Assembly: GCF_003932715.1 (NCBI RefSeq)
Contig: NZ_CP020700.1
Location: 2,254,501-2,318,500, forward strand
DNA from: Streptomyces tsukubensis
GTDB lineage: Bacteria; Actinomycetota; Actinomycetes; Streptomycetales; Streptomycetaceae
Length of the DNA stretch: 64,000 bases
Direction of reading: 5' to 3'
The position numbers were made by a program, and so were the translations under genes. The notes beneath the pieces are model-generated. The model did not search any database, was not told the origin of the DNA, and saw nothing but the letters and a program-made list of their open reading frames with translations. Position 1 is the first letter of the stretch. Each line of letters starts with the position of its first letter. Below, piece by piece: positions 54,646 to 64,000 of the stretch.

Positions 54646-56175
54646 ATGGGGATAGTCGCCGGTCTGGACAGCTCGTCCGCCTTCACCCGCATCGTCGTCT
54701 GTGACGCGGAGACGGGCACCGTGGTGCGCCAGGGGTATGCACAGCACCCCGTGGACCCGAAGGCCACGGACATCGACCCGCAGATGTGGCTGCTCTCGCT
54801 GGGCGAGGCCGCGGCCGGCGGGCTGCTGGAAGGCGTGCAGGCCATCGGGGTCTCCGCGCAGCAGCACGGACTGGTGGCGCTGGACCAGCAGGGCGCCCCG
54901 GTGCGGCCCGCGCTGGTCGGCAACGACCGCCGGGCCCAGATCGCGGCGGCGGACCTGGTCGACGCCCTCGGCGGACAGCAGGCATGGGCGGAGGCCGTCG
55001 GCTCCGTACCGCAGGCCGCGCTGCCGGTGGCCAAGCTCCGCTGGCTGGCGCGCTCCGAACCGGAGGCGGCGCAGCGGGTGGCCGCCGTGCTCCAGCCCCA
55101 CGACTGGCTGGTGTGGCAGCTGCTGGGGCGGCCGCCGCGGCGGACCACCGACCGGGGCGCGGCCTCCGGCACCGGCTACTGGTCGGCGGCGACCGGCGGC
55201 TACCGGCACGATCTGGTCGAGCTGGCGCTCGGCCACCCCTGCGAACTGCCCGAGGTGCTCGGCCCGGCCGAGGCCGCGGGCACCACCCCCGAGGGGCTGC
55301 TGATCTCCGCCGGGACCGGGGAGACCATGGCCGCCGCCTTCGGTCTGGGCGTCGGCCCCGGTGACGCCGTGGTGTCGCTGGGCGCCTCCGGCTCGGTGAC
55401 GGCGGTGCACCACGAGGCGCTGACCGACCCGACCGGGATGATCACCTCGTACGCCGATGCGGGCGGAATGCATCTGCCGGTCGTCCACATCTCCAACGCG
55501 GTCCGGGTCCTGCGCGGTACCGCCGAGATGCTCGGGGTCGAGGATCTCGGCGCCCTGTCCGACCTCGCGATGAAGTCCACGCCCGGCGCCTCCGGGCTGG
55601 TGCTGCTGCCCTATCTGGAGGGTGAGCGCACCCCCCGGCTGCCGCATACCGCGGGCACCCTCAGCGGGCTGCGCCGGGAGTCGATGCGGCCGGAGCACCT
55701 GGCCCGCGCCGCTTTCGAGGGCATGCTCTGTTCGCTGGCCGACGCGATGGACGTACTGCGGGCCCGCGGGGTCCAGGTGCGCCGGGTCTTCCTGCTGGGG
55801 GCGACCGCCGATCTGCCCGCGGTCCGGTCGGCCGCGCCCGGCATCCTCGGTGCCCAGGTCGTCGTACCGCAGCCCGCGGACTACGCGGCGCTCGGCGCCG
55901 CCCGGCAGGCGGCATGGGCCCTCGGGGCCTCACGCGGTGCGCTGTCCCCCACGTCCCCGCCCAGGTGGCAGCCCCCGGCGCTGGAGGTGCTGCAGCCCGG
56001 CGAGGAGGCGGCGGTGGGCATGGCGGTGCGCCAGCAGTACGGGGCGACCCGCGACCAGCTCCACCCCGGCGCGTTCCCGCCGGTACCGTCCGTTCCGCCG
56101 GGGCCCGGCGGGTCCGGCTACGGCGGTACGGGCGCGGGCCCGACCGATCTCGGTCTGGGCGGCATCCTCGGCTGA
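54646..56175 (+). CDS. FGGY-family carbohydrate kinase (xylulokinase-like)
   Basis: 509 residues. Hexokinase-actin fold: phosphate-1 GLDSSSAFTRIVV, substrate/Asp region GVSAQQHGLVALD and VGNDRRAQ, phosphate-2 VSLGASGSVTAV, adenosine region LLGATADLPAVRS. Closest in pattern to xylulokinases. The catalytic Asp normally found in the late DGG-type motif is not obvious, so the substrate is uncertain. The last ~40 residues are a Gly/Pro-rich tail. ATG 54646. Confidence 0.83.
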   Translation: MGIVAGLDSSSAFTRIVVCDAETGTVVRQGYAQHPVDPKATDIDPQMWLLSLGEAAAGGLLEGVQAIGVSAQQHGLVALDQQGAPVRPALVGNDRRAQIAAADLVDALGGQQAWAEAVGSVPQAALPVAKLRWLARSEPEAAQRVAAVLQPHDWLVWQLLGRPPRRTTDRGAASGTGYWSAATGGYRHDLVELALGHPCELPEVLGPAEAAGTTPEGLLISAGTGETMAAAFGLGVGPGDAVVSLGASGSVTAVHHEALTDPTGMITSYADAGGMHLPVVHISNAVRVLRGTAEMLGVEDLGALSDLAMKSTPGASGLVLLPYLEGERTPRLPHTAGTLSGLRRESMRPEHLARAAFEGMLCSLADAMDVLRARGVQVRRVFLLGATADLPAVRSAAPGILGAQVVVPQPADYAALGAARQAAWALGASRGALSPTSPPRWQPPALEVLQPGEEAAVGMAVRQQYGATRDQLHPGAFPPVPSVPPGPGGSGYGGTGAGPTDLGLGGILG

Positions 56176-56176
56176 C

Positions 56177-56194
56177 GGGCCGGCCTCCCGGCCC
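56177..56194 (+). terminator. Terminator hairpin after the FGGY kinase gene
   Basis: GGGCCGG-CCTC-CCGGCCC, perfect 7-bp stem, 1 bp after the stop codon. Confidence 0.65.
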
Positions 56195-56514
56195 TCTCGC
56201 GGGTGCGATCCGGGCGCGATCCGGGCGCGATCCGACGGTGTGGCGACGATCACATCCTCCGGTGCGCGGGGCCGTGATCCGGCGCGTACCGGCTGGTGTC
56301 CGTTCAACCGCGGGCGCGGGTACGCGCCGCTCGGCACGGCCTTGACCCGGGTTTGGCGTTAATCGCCTGGGGTTCGGACGCGCCGTGCCTCAAGATGGAC
56401 CGGGGGCCGCCGCTTCCGGATCCGTCCTGCCCGGGCTTCTTCCCGCCCGGCCGGACCGTCCGGGCTGCTCGCAGCCCCGGGACCGCCGCCCCCGTCGACC
56501 GTGAGAGACAGCAC
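56195..56514 (+). other. Leader region of the ABC exporter operon, no gene seen
   Basis: Contains an 11-bp tandem repeat GATCCGGGCGC (56207-56234, two and a half copies). The exporter frame is open here too, but the encoded residues are Pro/Gly-rich and lack resemblance to transporter N-termini, so I leave it as leader. Confidence 0.5.
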
Positions 56515-58248
56515 GTGCTGATACGACTGCTCCGGACGCATCTCCGTCCGTACACCAGAGCGATAGCCCTGTTGGTGCTGTTGCAACTGCTCCAGACCAG
56601 CGCCACCCTCTATCTGCCCACCCTGAACGCCGACATCATCGACGACGGCGTGGTCAAGGGGGACACCGGCCTGGTGCTCCGGCTCGGCGGGGTGATGCTC
56701 GCCGTCAGCCTGGTGCAGGTGGTGTGCAATATCGGGGCCGTCTACTACGGGGCCCGTACCGCCGCCGCTCTCGGCCGGGACATCCGGGCCGCCGTCTTCG
56801 ACCGGGTCCAGAGCTTCTCCGCCCGCGAGGTCGGACGGTTCGGGGCGCCCTCGCTGATCACCCGGACGACCAACGACGTCCAGCAGGTGCAGATGCTGGT
56901 GCTGATGGCGTTCACGCTGATGGTCTCGGCGCCGATCATGTGCGTCGGCGGTATCGCGATGGCGCTGGGCCAGGACGTGGCGCTCTCCGCCGTCCTGCTC
57001 GCCGTCGTCCCGGTCCTCGGGATCGCGGTCACGGTGATCGTGATCCGGATGCGGCCGCTGTTCCGGACGATGCAGGAGCGGCTGGACACGGTGAACCGGG
57101 TGCTGCGCGAGCAGATCACCGGTAACCGGGTGATCCGGGCCTTCGTCCGGGACGCGTACGAGCGGGACCGCTTCCGCGAGGCGAACACCGGACTGACCGA
57201 TGTGTCGATGGCCACCGGCCGGCTGATGGCGCTGATGTTCCCGGCCGTGCTGACGGTCGTCAACCTCTCCTCGGTGGCCGTGGTCTGGTTCGGTGCCCAT
57301 CGCATCGACAGCGGCGCGATCCAGATCGGCGCGCTGACCGCGTTCCTCGCCTATCTGATGCAGATCGTGATGTCGGTGATGATGGCCACCTTCATGTTCA
57401 TGATGGTGCCGCGCGCCGAGGTCTGCGCCGAGCGGATCGAAGAGGTGCTGGGGACCGATTCGAGCGTGGTGCCGCCGCGCCGGCCGGTGCTGGAACTGCC
57501 CCGGCACGGCGCGCTGGAGCTGCGGGACGTCGAATTCCGCTACCCCGGCGCGGAGGAGCCGGTGCTGCGGGGGGTCTCGCTGGCCGCCCGGCCGGGCGAG
57601 ACGACCGCGATCATCGGCTCCACCGGCAGCGGTAAGTCGACTCTGCTGGGCCTGGTGCCCCGGCTGTTCGACGCCACCGACGGCGAGGTGCTGGTCGACG
57701 GGGTGGACGTCCGGGAGCTCGACCCGGCGCTGCTGACCCGCACGGTCGGGCTGGTCCCGCAGAAGCCGTACCTCTTCTCCGGGACCGTCGCGACCAATCT
57801 GCGGTACGGCAGCCCCGACGCGAGCGACGAGGAACTGTGGCGGGCGCTGGAGGTGGCGCAGGCCGCCGATTTCGTCCGGCAGCTCGACGGCGGTCTCGAC
57901 GCGCCGATCGCCCAGGGCGGCACCAATGTCTCGGGCGGTCAGCGGCAGCGGCTGGCGATCGCCCGCACCCTGGTGCAGCGGCCCGAGGTCTATCTCTTCG
58001 ACGACTCGTTCTCGGCGCTCGACTACGCCACGGACGCGGCCCTGCGCACCGCGCTGACCGCCGAGACCGCGGAGGCGACGGTGGTGATCGTCGCCCAGCG
58101 GGTCTCGACGATCCGGGACGCCGACCGGATCGTGGTCCTCGACGAGGGCCGGGTCGTGGGCAGCGGCACGCACTACGAGCTGATGGAGCGGAACGACACC
58201 TACCGGGAGATCGTGCTCTCCCAGCTGACGGAGGCTGAGGCCGCATGA
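56515..58248 (+). CDS. ABC exporter half-transporter with degenerate ATPase site
   Basis: 577 residues: six-helix membrane domain (~15-315) and ATPase domain (~350-577). Walker A STGSGKST, signature VSGGQRQR, but Walker B reads VYLFDDSFSALD with Asp where the catalytic Glu should be, and the switch His is Gln (VAQRVSTI). This is the non-catalytic partner of a heterodimeric exporter (TM287/288-like). GTG 56515 precedes LIRLLRTHLRPYTRA, the usual start of the family. Overlaps the second half-transporter by 4 nt. Confidence 0.92.
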   Translation: MLIRLLRTHLRPYTRAIALLVLLQLLQTSATLYLPTLNADIIDDGVVKGDTGLVLRLGGVMLAVSLVQVVCNIGAVYYGARTAAALGRDIRAAVFDRVQSFSAREVGRFGAPSLITRTTNDVQQVQMLVLMAFTLMVSAPIMCVGGIAMALGQDVALSAVLLAVVPVLGIAVTVIVIRMRPLFRTMQERLDTVNRVLREQITGNRVIRAFVRDAYERDRFREANTGLTDVSMATGRLMALMFPAVLTVVNLSSVAVVWFGAHRIDSGAIQIGALTAFLAYLMQIVMSVMMATFMFMMVPRAEVCAERIEEVLGTDSSVVPPRRPVLELPRHGALELRDVEFRYPGAEEPVLRGVSLAARPGETTAIIGSTGSGKSTLLGLVPRLFDATDGEVLVDGVDVRELDPALLTRTVGLVPQKPYLFSGTVATNLRYGSPDASDEELWRALEVAQAADFVRQLDGGLDAPIAQGGTNVSGGQRQRLAIARTLVQRPEVYLFDDSFSALDYATDAALRTALTAETAEATVVIVAQRVSTIRDADRIVVLDEGRVVGSGTHYELMERNDTYREIVLSQLTEAEAA

Positions 58249-60188
58249 GCGGGCCACGCATGATGACGGCCGGCTCGGCGGAGCGGTCCATGGACTTCAA
58301 GGGGTCGGGCAAACGGCTGCTGCGGCAGCTCTCGCCGGACCGGAAACTGCTGTGGGTGATGCTGGCCGCCGCGGTGCTGAGCGTCGGTCTTTCGGCGGTC
58401 GGACCGTGGGTGCTGGGCCGGGCGACCGATCTGGTGTTCGCCGGCGTCGTGGGCCGGCAGACGGCCGACAGCGGCGCGACGAACAAGGAGCAGGTCGTCG
58501 AGGGCCTGCGGGCCGACGGTGACGACGGGCTCGCCGATATGCTCTCGGGCGTGGCCTTCACCCCCGGCGAAGGCATCGACTTCACCGCCGTCGGGCAGGT
58601 GCTGCTGGTCGCCCTGGTGCTCTTCCTGTTCTCCGGGCTGCTGGCGCTGGTCGCCTCCCGCTGTTCCATCAAAGTGATCAACCGTGCGGTGTACCGGATG
58701 CGGGAGGACGTCCAGGCGAAGCTGGAGCGGCTGCCGCTGGCGTACTTCGACCGGGCCAAACGGGGCGAGGTCCTCAGCCGGGTCACCAACGACATCGACA
58801 ACGTCTCCCAGACCCTCCAGCAGACCATGGGGCAGTTGATCAACTCGCTGCTGACCATCGTCGGTGTGCTGGGGATGATGTTCTGGATTTCGCCGCTGCT
58901 GGCGCTGGTGGCCCTGGTGACGGTGCCGCTCTCGGTGGTCGTGGCGGCCAGGATCGGCAAGCGGTCCCAGCCGCACTTCGTCCAGCAGTGGAAGTCGACC
59001 GGCAAGCTGAACGCCCATATCGAGGAGATGTACTCCGGGCATGCGCTGGTGAAGGTCTTCGGGCGGCAGAAGGAGTCGGCCCGGGAGTTCGCCGAGCAGA
59101 ACGACGCCCTGTACGAGGCCGGATTCCGGGCCCAGTTCCACAGCGGCGTCATGCAGCCGGTGATGTTCTTCCTCTCGAACCTGAACTATGTGCTGGTGGC
59201 GGTCGTCGGCGGGCTGCGGGTGGCGTCCGGGACGCTGTCGATCGGTGACGTCCAGGCGTTCATCCAGTACTCGCGGCAGTTCTCGATGCCCCTGTCGCAG
59301 GTCGCGTCGATGGCGAATCTGGTGCAGTCGGGCGTGGCCTCGGCCGAACGGGTCTTCGAACTGCTGGACGCCGAGGAGCAGGAGCCGGACGCGCGCCCGG
59401 CGGAGATGCGGACGCCGGAGGACGGGGCGGCCCGCCCGGCGGGCCGGGTCGTCCTGGAGAAGGTGTCCTTCCGCTACGAGCCGGACCGGCCGCTGATCGA
59501 AGACCTGTCGCTGCGGGTGGAGCCGGGGCAGACGGTCGCGATCGTCGGCCCCACGGGCGCGGGGAAGACCACGCTGGTCAATCTGCTGATGCGGTTCTAC
59601 GAGGTCACGGGCGGGCGGATCACCCTGGACGGGGTGGACGCGGCCTCCCTGCCGAGGGACGAACTGCGGTCCGGGATCGGCATGGTGCTCCAGGACACGT
59701 GGCTCTTCGGCGGCACGATCGCGGAGAACATCGCCTACGGCGCGTCCCGCGAGGTGACCCCGGCCGAGATCGAAGAGGCGGCGCGGGCGGCGCACGCGGA
59801 CCGGTTCGTCCGGACGCTGCCGAAGGGGTACGACACCGTGATCGACGACGAGGGCTCGGGTGTCAGCGCCGGTGAGAAGCAGCTGATCACCATCGCGCGG
59901 GCGTTCCTGTCGGATCCGGTGATCCTGGTGCTGGACGAGGCGACCAGCTCGGTCGACACCCGTACCGAAGTCCTGATCCAGAAGGCGATGGCGAAGCTCG
60001 CGGAGGGGCGGACCAGTTTTGTGATCGCCCACCGGCTCTCCACGATCCGGGACGCGGACGTGATCCTGGTGATGGAGGACGGCAGCATCGTGGAGCAGGG
60101 GACGCACGAGGAGCTGCTGGCGGCGGGCGGTGCCTACGCCGGGCTGTACTCGGCGCAGTTCGCGCAGGCGGTGGCCGAGGTCGACTGA
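58245..60188 (+). CDS. ABC exporter half-transporter, catalytic subunit
   Basis: 647 residues. Membrane domain with a long insertion between helices 1 and 2 (~65-125), then the ATPase domain: Walker A PTGAGKTT, signature VSAGEKQL, Walker B ILVLDEATSSVD with the catalytic Glu, switch His in IAHRLSTI. Together with the overlapping upstream gene it makes a heterodimer with one active and one degenerate site. Substrate (drug, lipid or peptide) unknown. Confidence 0.93.
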   Translation: MSGPRMMTAGSAERSMDFKGSGKRLLRQLSPDRKLLWVMLAAAVLSVGLSAVGPWVLGRATDLVFAGVVGRQTADSGATNKEQVVEGLRADGDDGLADMLSGVAFTPGEGIDFTAVGQVLLVALVLFLFSGLLALVASRCSIKVINRAVYRMREDVQAKLERLPLAYFDRAKRGEVLSRVTNDIDNVSQTLQQTMGQLINSLLTIVGVLGMMFWISPLLALVALVTVPLSVVVAARIGKRSQPHFVQQWKSTGKLNAHIEEMYSGHALVKVFGRQKESAREFAEQNDALYEAGFRAQFHSGVMQPVMFFLSNLNYVLVAVVGGLRVASGTLSIGDVQAFIQYSRQFSMPLSQVASMANLVQSGVASAERVFELLDAEEQEPDARPAEMRTPEDGAARPAGRVVLEKVSFRYEPDRPLIEDLSLRVEPGQTVAIVGPTGAGKTTLVNLLMRFYEVTGGRITLDGVDAASLPRDELRSGIGMVLQDTWLFGGTIAENIAYGASREVTPAEIEEAARAAHADRFVRTLPKGYDTVIDDEGSGVSAGEKQLITIARAFLSDPVILVLDEATSSVDTRTEVLIQKAMAKLAEGRTSFVIAHRLSTIRDADVILVMEDGSIVEQGTHEELLAAGGAYAGLYSAQFAQAVAEVD

Positions 60189-60230
60189 GCCGGGCGGTAC
60201 GGCCCGCAGGGCCGGATACAGGTACGGGTA

Positions 60231-60264
60231 CGGGCGGGGCTTCCCACGGCGGGAGCCCCGCCCG
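60231..60264. terminator. Bidirectional terminator hairpin
   Basis: GGGCGGGGCT/AGCCCCGCCC stem extended by CCC/GGG with one bulged base, between the convergent exporter and sigma-factor genes. Confidence 0.8.
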
Positions 60265-60270
60265 GCGCCG

Positions 60271-61413
60271 TCAGTCGAGGTAGCCGCGGAGCTGGTCCGC
60301 GAAGGCGTGGTCGCGGAGCTTGTTGAGGGTCTTGGATTCGATCTGGCGTATCCGCTCCCGGGTCACCCCGAAGATCCGGCCGATCTCCTCCAGGGTCCGC
60401 GGTCTGCCGTCGACCAGCCCGTACCGCAGCTGCACCACCTTGCGCTCGCGTTCACCGAGGGTGGAGAGCACGGCCTCCAGATGCTCCCGCAGCAGCAGGA
60501 AGGCGGCGGATTCGACGGGGGACGCGGCATCGCCGTCCTCGATGAGATCGCCGAGCGCGACATCGTCCTCCTCGCCCACCGGGGCGTGCAGGGAAACCGG
60601 CTCCTGGGCCAGCCGCAGCACCTCACCGATCCGCTCGGGCGGCAGGTCCAGCTGGGCGGCGACCTCGTCGGCGGTGGGTTCCTGGCCGTGCTCCTGGAGC
60701 ATCCGGCGCTGCACCCGGACGACCCGGTTGATCAGTTCGACGACGTGCACGGGGACGCGGATGGTCCGGGCCTGGTCGGCGAGGGCGCGGGACATGGCCT
60801 GGCGGATCCACCAGGTGGCGTACGTGGAGAACTTGTAGCCGCGGGCGTAGTCGAACTTCTCCACCGCGCGGATCAGCCCGAGGTTGCCCTCCTGGACGAG
60901 GTCGAGCATGGTCAGCCCGCGTCCGACGTACCGTTTGGCGACCGAGACCACGAGCCGCAGATTCGCCTCGATGAGGCGGCGCTTGGCCATCCGGCCGAGG
61001 ACGACGAGCCGGTCGAGGTCCGCGGCGAGCGGGGAGTCGTTGAGGTCGGGGGTGCCGGCGAGTTTCTCCTCGGCGAACAGCCCGGCCTCGACACAGCGGG
61101 CCAGTTCGACCTCTTCGGCGGCGGTCAGGAGGGGGATGCGGCCGATCTCCCGCAGATACTGCCGGAAGAGATCGGAGGAGGGGCCGCCGCTGTCGGCCCG
61201 GTTCAGGGCCCGTGCGGCCTCGGGCACTTCGACGGCATCGGCCTCGTCGGAGCTTTCGGAACGGGCAGGCGGCAGGGGCTGCGCGGGTACGGCGGGGAGC
61301 ACGGCGGCCGGATCGCCGCGGGACCCGGTGGAGCCGTCGGCCAGGGGCCCGGCCGAAGTCGGGGGCGGAGCCGGGGGCGGGGGCTGGCCGAGGGTCCGGG
61401 TCCGGGTCTGCAC
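60271..61413 (-). CDS. RNA polymerase principal-type sigma factor (HrdA-like)
   Basis: 380 residues. Region 1.2 ([18 protein letters not shown]), region 2 ([20 protein letters not shown], then [17 protein letters not shown]), region 3 and region 4.2 HTH ([19 protein letters not shown]). The N-terminus is short and Pro-rich without the long region 1.1 of HrdB, so this is a non-essential HrdA/C/D-type factor. Position beside dnaG matches hrdA as I remember it. GTG 61413 has GGAGG upstream; earlier in-frame starts are less likely. Confidence 0.9.
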   Translation of the reverse strand: MQTRTRTLGQPPPPAPPPTSAGPLADGSTGSRGDPAAVLPAVPAQPLPPARSESSDEADAVEVPEAARALNRADSGGPSSDLFRQYLREIGRIPLLTAAEEVELARCVEAGLFAEEKLAGTPDLNDSPLAADLDRLVVLGRMAKRRLIEANLRLVVSVAKRYVGRGLTMLDLVQEGNLGLIRAVEKFDYARGYKFSTYATWWIRQAMSRALADQARTIRVPVHVVELINRVVRVQRRMLQEHGQEPTADEVAAQLDLPPERIGEVLRLAQEPVSLHAPVGEEDDVALGDLIEDGDAASPVESAAFLLLREHLEAVLSTLGERERKVVQLRYGLVDGRPRTLEEIGRIFGVTRERIRQIESKTLNKLRDHAFADQLRGYLD

Positions 61414-61907
61414 GAGGGCGACCTCCAGGGGTGATCGCTGCCGGTCGAGGGCGTGCGGCAGCGGGACGGCTGCGGACGGGCCGCTCTCCGTCCCGTACAC
61501 GATGAGGATCCAACGGATGGGAGGCCCACCGGCCGCACTCCGAGGACTCAGGCACCGCCCCCAGTGTGGGGTACGGCACATCCTCACCACGAGGGTCGTG
61601 CGGTGACTTTCTGAGTCCCTACCGTGACCGCGCGGTTACGCCTCCGGCGCTCTGCCTCCGGCGGGGCGGGGCGTTACGGGGCCGGTTCGTCGAGGGCCTG
61701 CCGGGAAGTGCCCCGCGCCGGAGGCACGCACCGCGCCGGGTCCCGATGGCGGGAACGGCGCCCGCACGGCACCACAGCGCGCCTCGGCGGGGGCAGGCGG
61801 GCATATGCCCGCGCCGGTCCCCGACCCGGCCGAGGGCGGAGCGCCCGGGCGCCGTGGCTCTGGGGGCCCGCAGAAGCGGCTCACCCGGATCCCGGACCGG
61901 CCCGAGG
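61414..61907. other. 494-bp region between dnaG and the sigma-factor gene, no gene seen
   Basis: Very GC-rich, with short repeats of CCTCCGGCG and a small hairpin CCCCA-GTG-TGGGG (61559-61571). Presumably holds the dnaG terminator and sigma-factor promoter, neither of which I can place with confidence. Confidence 0.45.
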
Positions 61908-63848
61908 TCAGAGCGCTGCGGCGCCGTGGTTGCGGAGGGACTGGGCGTACTGCTGGAGCACCCAGAGTTCGTTCTGCACGGCCGTGTACTGCGCGGGGTC
62001 GGCGGTCTGGCCGAGGCGGGCGAGGGTGCCCTGGACCTCGGCGATACGGCGGTCCACCGCCCGGAGCCGTACCTGCACCAACTGGACACCGGCATAGGTC
62101 TCGTCGATGGTCCGGCAGTGGATCGCCTCGACGGCCAGCTCGGTCACCAGGGAGCGGACCGTGTCGTCGGGGGCGGCGTCGCGGACCCGGACGAGATATC
62201 CGGCGGCGTCCGCCGTGCCCTGGTCGGCGCCGCCCGCCTCGGCGATGGTCTGCCGGACGGCGGCGTACGGCGGGGCGGTGAACTCGTCGGAGCCGTAGGC
62301 GTCGAAGGCGGGCGAGACCAGCTCGGGACGCTGGAGGGCCAGCTTCAGCAGTTCGCGCTCGGTGCGGTGGGCGGGGCTGCGGAGGTTGAGGGCGGGTCCG
62401 GCGGGCAGCCCGGCGGGCGGCGCCCCGGCGTCGGATCCGGGTACGGGGCCTCGGCGGTCGCCGCCGGAGCCGCCCCCGCGGACGGGGCCGCCTGCGGGCC
62501 CCCGGCCACCGCGGTCACGGGCCCAGCGGGCGAGCTGCGCGACCCGCTTGACCACGAACTGGGTGTCCAGGATGCCGACCATTCCGGCGAGCTGCACCGC
62601 GGACTCGTGCTGGATCGCGACGTTCTTGATGCCGGCGACGATGGGCGCGGCCTCGTCGAGCGCGGCGGCCCGGCCCGCCGGGGTCTCCAGATTGTGCCGC
62701 TTCACCAGCTGGCGCAGGGCGAACTCGAAGAGCGGCGTACGGCTGCCGACCAGGGAGCGCACCGCTTCATCGCCCTCGGCGAGCCGCAGCTCGCAGGGGT
62801 CCATACCGCCGGGGGTGATCGCGATGGAGGTCTCGGCAGCGAACTTCTGGTCGTCCTCGAAGGCCCGCAGGGCCGCTTTCTGGCCGGCCGCGTCACCGTC
62901 GAAGGTGAAGATCACCTCGGCGGTGGCATGGTCCATCAGCAGCCGCCGGAGGATCTTGATGTGGTCGCCGCCGAAAGCGGTGCCGCAAGTCGCGATGGCG
63001 GTGGTGACGCCTGCCAGATGGCAGGCCATCACATCCGTGTACCCCTCGACGACGACCGCGCTGCTGGTCTTGGCGATCTCCTTCTTGGCCAGGTCGATCC
63101 CGTACAGCACCTGGGACTTCTTGTAGATCGCGGTCTCGGGGGTGTTCAGATACTTGGGGCCGTTGTCGGTCTCGTACAGCTTGCGGGCGCCGAAGCCGAC
63201 GACATCGCCCGCGATATCGCGGATCGGCCACATCAGCCGGCCGCGGAAGCGGTCGATGGGCCCGCGGCGGCCCTCCTGGGCGAGCCCGGAGAGGGTCAGC
63301 TCCTTGTCGCTGAAGCCCTTGCCGCGCAGAAAGCGGGTGAGATGGTCCCAGCCCTGGGGGCTGTAGCCGACGCCGAAATGCTCCGCGGCGGCCCGGTCGA
63401 AGCCCCGTTCGGCGAGGAAGGCGCGGCCGGTCTCGGCCTCGGCGCCGTTCTCCAGCTGGTCGATGTAGAACTGGGCGGCGACCTTGTGGGCCTCGATCAG
63501 CCGGATGCGTTCGCCGCGCTGATGGGAGGGGTTGTAGCCGCCCTCCTCGTACCGGAGGGTGATCCCGGCCTGGGCCGCCAGCCGCTCGACCGTCTCGGAG
63601 AAGGTGAGGTGGTCGATCTTCATGACGAAGGCGATCGTGTCGCCGCCTTCCTGGCAGCCGAAGCAGTGGAAAAGACCCTTGCTGGGGCTGACCTGGAAGG
63701 ACGGGGACTTTTCATCGTGGAAGGGACAGAGGCCCTTCAGATTGCCGCCGCCCGCATTCCGCAGCTGGAGGTACTCGGACACGACGGAATCAATCGGGAC
63801 CGCGTCCCTGACCGCCTTGACGTCGTCATCGTTGATCCTGCCTGCCAC
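61908..63848 (-). CDS. dnaG: DNA primase
   Basis: 646 residues. N-terminal zinc-binding CHC2 domain with Cys41, His44, Cys62 and Cys65; TOPRIM core with VVVEGYTDVM and FTFDGDAAGQ; a disordered Gly/Pro linker near 455-490; and a C-terminal DnaB-interaction domain. It lays RNA primers at the replication fork. GTG start 63848. The closest upstream gene is the truncated one at the window end. Confidence 0.96.
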   Translation of the reverse strand: MAGRINDDDVKAVRDAVPIDSVVSEYLQLRNAGGGNLKGLCPFHDEKSPSFQVSPSKGLFHCFGCQEGGDTIAFVMKIDHLTFSETVERLAAQAGITLRYEEGGYNPSHQRGERIRLIEAHKVAAQFYIDQLENGAEAETGRAFLAERGFDRAAAEHFGVGYSPQGWDHLTRFLRGKGFSDKELTLSGLAQEGRRGPIDRFRGRLMWPIRDIAGDVVGFGARKLYETDNGPKYLNTPETAIYKKSQVLYGIDLAKKEIAKTSSAVVVEGYTDVMACHLAGVTTAIATCGTAFGGDHIKILRRLLMDHATAEVIFTFDGDAAGQKAALRAFEDDQKFAAETSIAITPGGMDPCELRLAEGDEAVRSLVGSRTPLFEFALRQLVKRHNLETPAGRAAALDEAAPIVAGIKNVAIQHESAVQLAGMVGILDTQFVVKRVAQLARWARDRGGRGPAGGPVRGGGSGGDRRGPVPGSDAGAPPAGLPAGPALNLRSPAHRTERELLKLALQRPELVSPAFDAYGSDEFTAPPYAAVRQTIAEAGGADQGTADAAGYLVRVRDAAPDDTVRSLVTELAVEAIHCRTIDETYAGVQLVQVRLRAVDRRIAEVQGTLARLGQTADPAQYTAVQNELWVLQQYAQSLRNHGAAAL

Positions 63849-63934
63849 GCGTGAAGTCTACGGCGATCCGGGGGCGGTCCCGGGGGCCTGTGGACAACCG
63901 GCCCCCGGGAATCCCTTCCGGGCCGTCCGGTTCG

Positions 63935-64000
63935 TCAGCCGGAATCGCGGCCGGTCAGCTCCGTCAGGGGCACGGACGGGTCCGCGAGGGCCTCCGGGTC
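63935..64000 (-). CDS. C-terminal end of an upstream gene (truncated by window)
   Basis: The last 21 codons of a minus-strand frame ending TELTGRDSG at 63935. Too short to identify. In Streptomyces a dGTP triphosphohydrolase gene often lies here, so that is the contextual guess only. Confidence 0.4.
   Translation of the reverse strand, partial: DPEALADPSVPLTELTGRDSG

Overview
The window is very GC-rich and reads as a Streptomyces chromosome (or a very close relative). Evidence: third positions are almost always G/C, GTG starts are common, and it carries a fasR-fabD-fabH-acpP-fabF block followed by a DUF3145 gene, a malonyl-CoA synthetase of the MatB type, an Mbl-type actin homologue, and a primary-type sigma factor next to dnaG. 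The layout resembles the SCO2386-SCO2468 part of the S. coelicolor chromosome as I remember it; no alignment was run.

Layout. 1-6.0 kb: tail of a TetR gene, a DUF4429/SHOCT protein, a two-component system, and a TetR-controlled reductase/SnoaL pair. 6.2-12.4 kb: exported hydrolase plus membrane acyltransferase, MerR/aldo-keto reductase pair, serine hydrolase, a 650-bp stretch of palindromic repeats, and a pirin. 12.4-17.9 kb: fatty-acid synthesis operon with its FasR regulator and DUF3145. 18-28.3 kb: secreted SGNH lipoprotein, pyroglutamyl-peptidase-like protein, nitrilase-family hydrolase, EI24 membrane protein, large M14 carboxypeptidase, Ohr peroxidase with an MDR reductase and MarR regulator, and a zinc-ribbon membrane protein. 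28.5-37.2 kb: Mbl, GAF kinase, LLM oxidoreductase, Lrp/LysE pair, NarK transporter and MatB. 37.1-45.9 kb: a frameshifted sigma-like/ricin gene, a molybdate operon (regulator, modA, modBC fusion), a phage-like amidase, a toxin remnant and a frameshifted HTH regulator.

45.9-52.7 kb is the main accessory element: four translationally coupled genes for the last MEP steps and prenyl elongation (ispH, dxs, ispG, polyprenyl synthase), facing a low-GC class I terpene synthase. It looks like a self-contained terpene biosynthetic locus that carries its own precursor supply. 53-64 kb returns to core genome: three tRNAs, a small membrane protein, an FGGY kinase, a heterodimeric ABC exporter, a sigma factor, dnaG and the tail of one more gene.

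Many regulator genes here have a TANNNT hexamer exactly 6-7 nt before the start codon, so they are probably leaderless, and several have palindromic operators overlapping those promoters. Two genes are broken by single frameshifts (near 37.7 kb in a GGGC tetranucleotide run and near 45.24 kb); sequencing error cannot be excluded from sequence alone.
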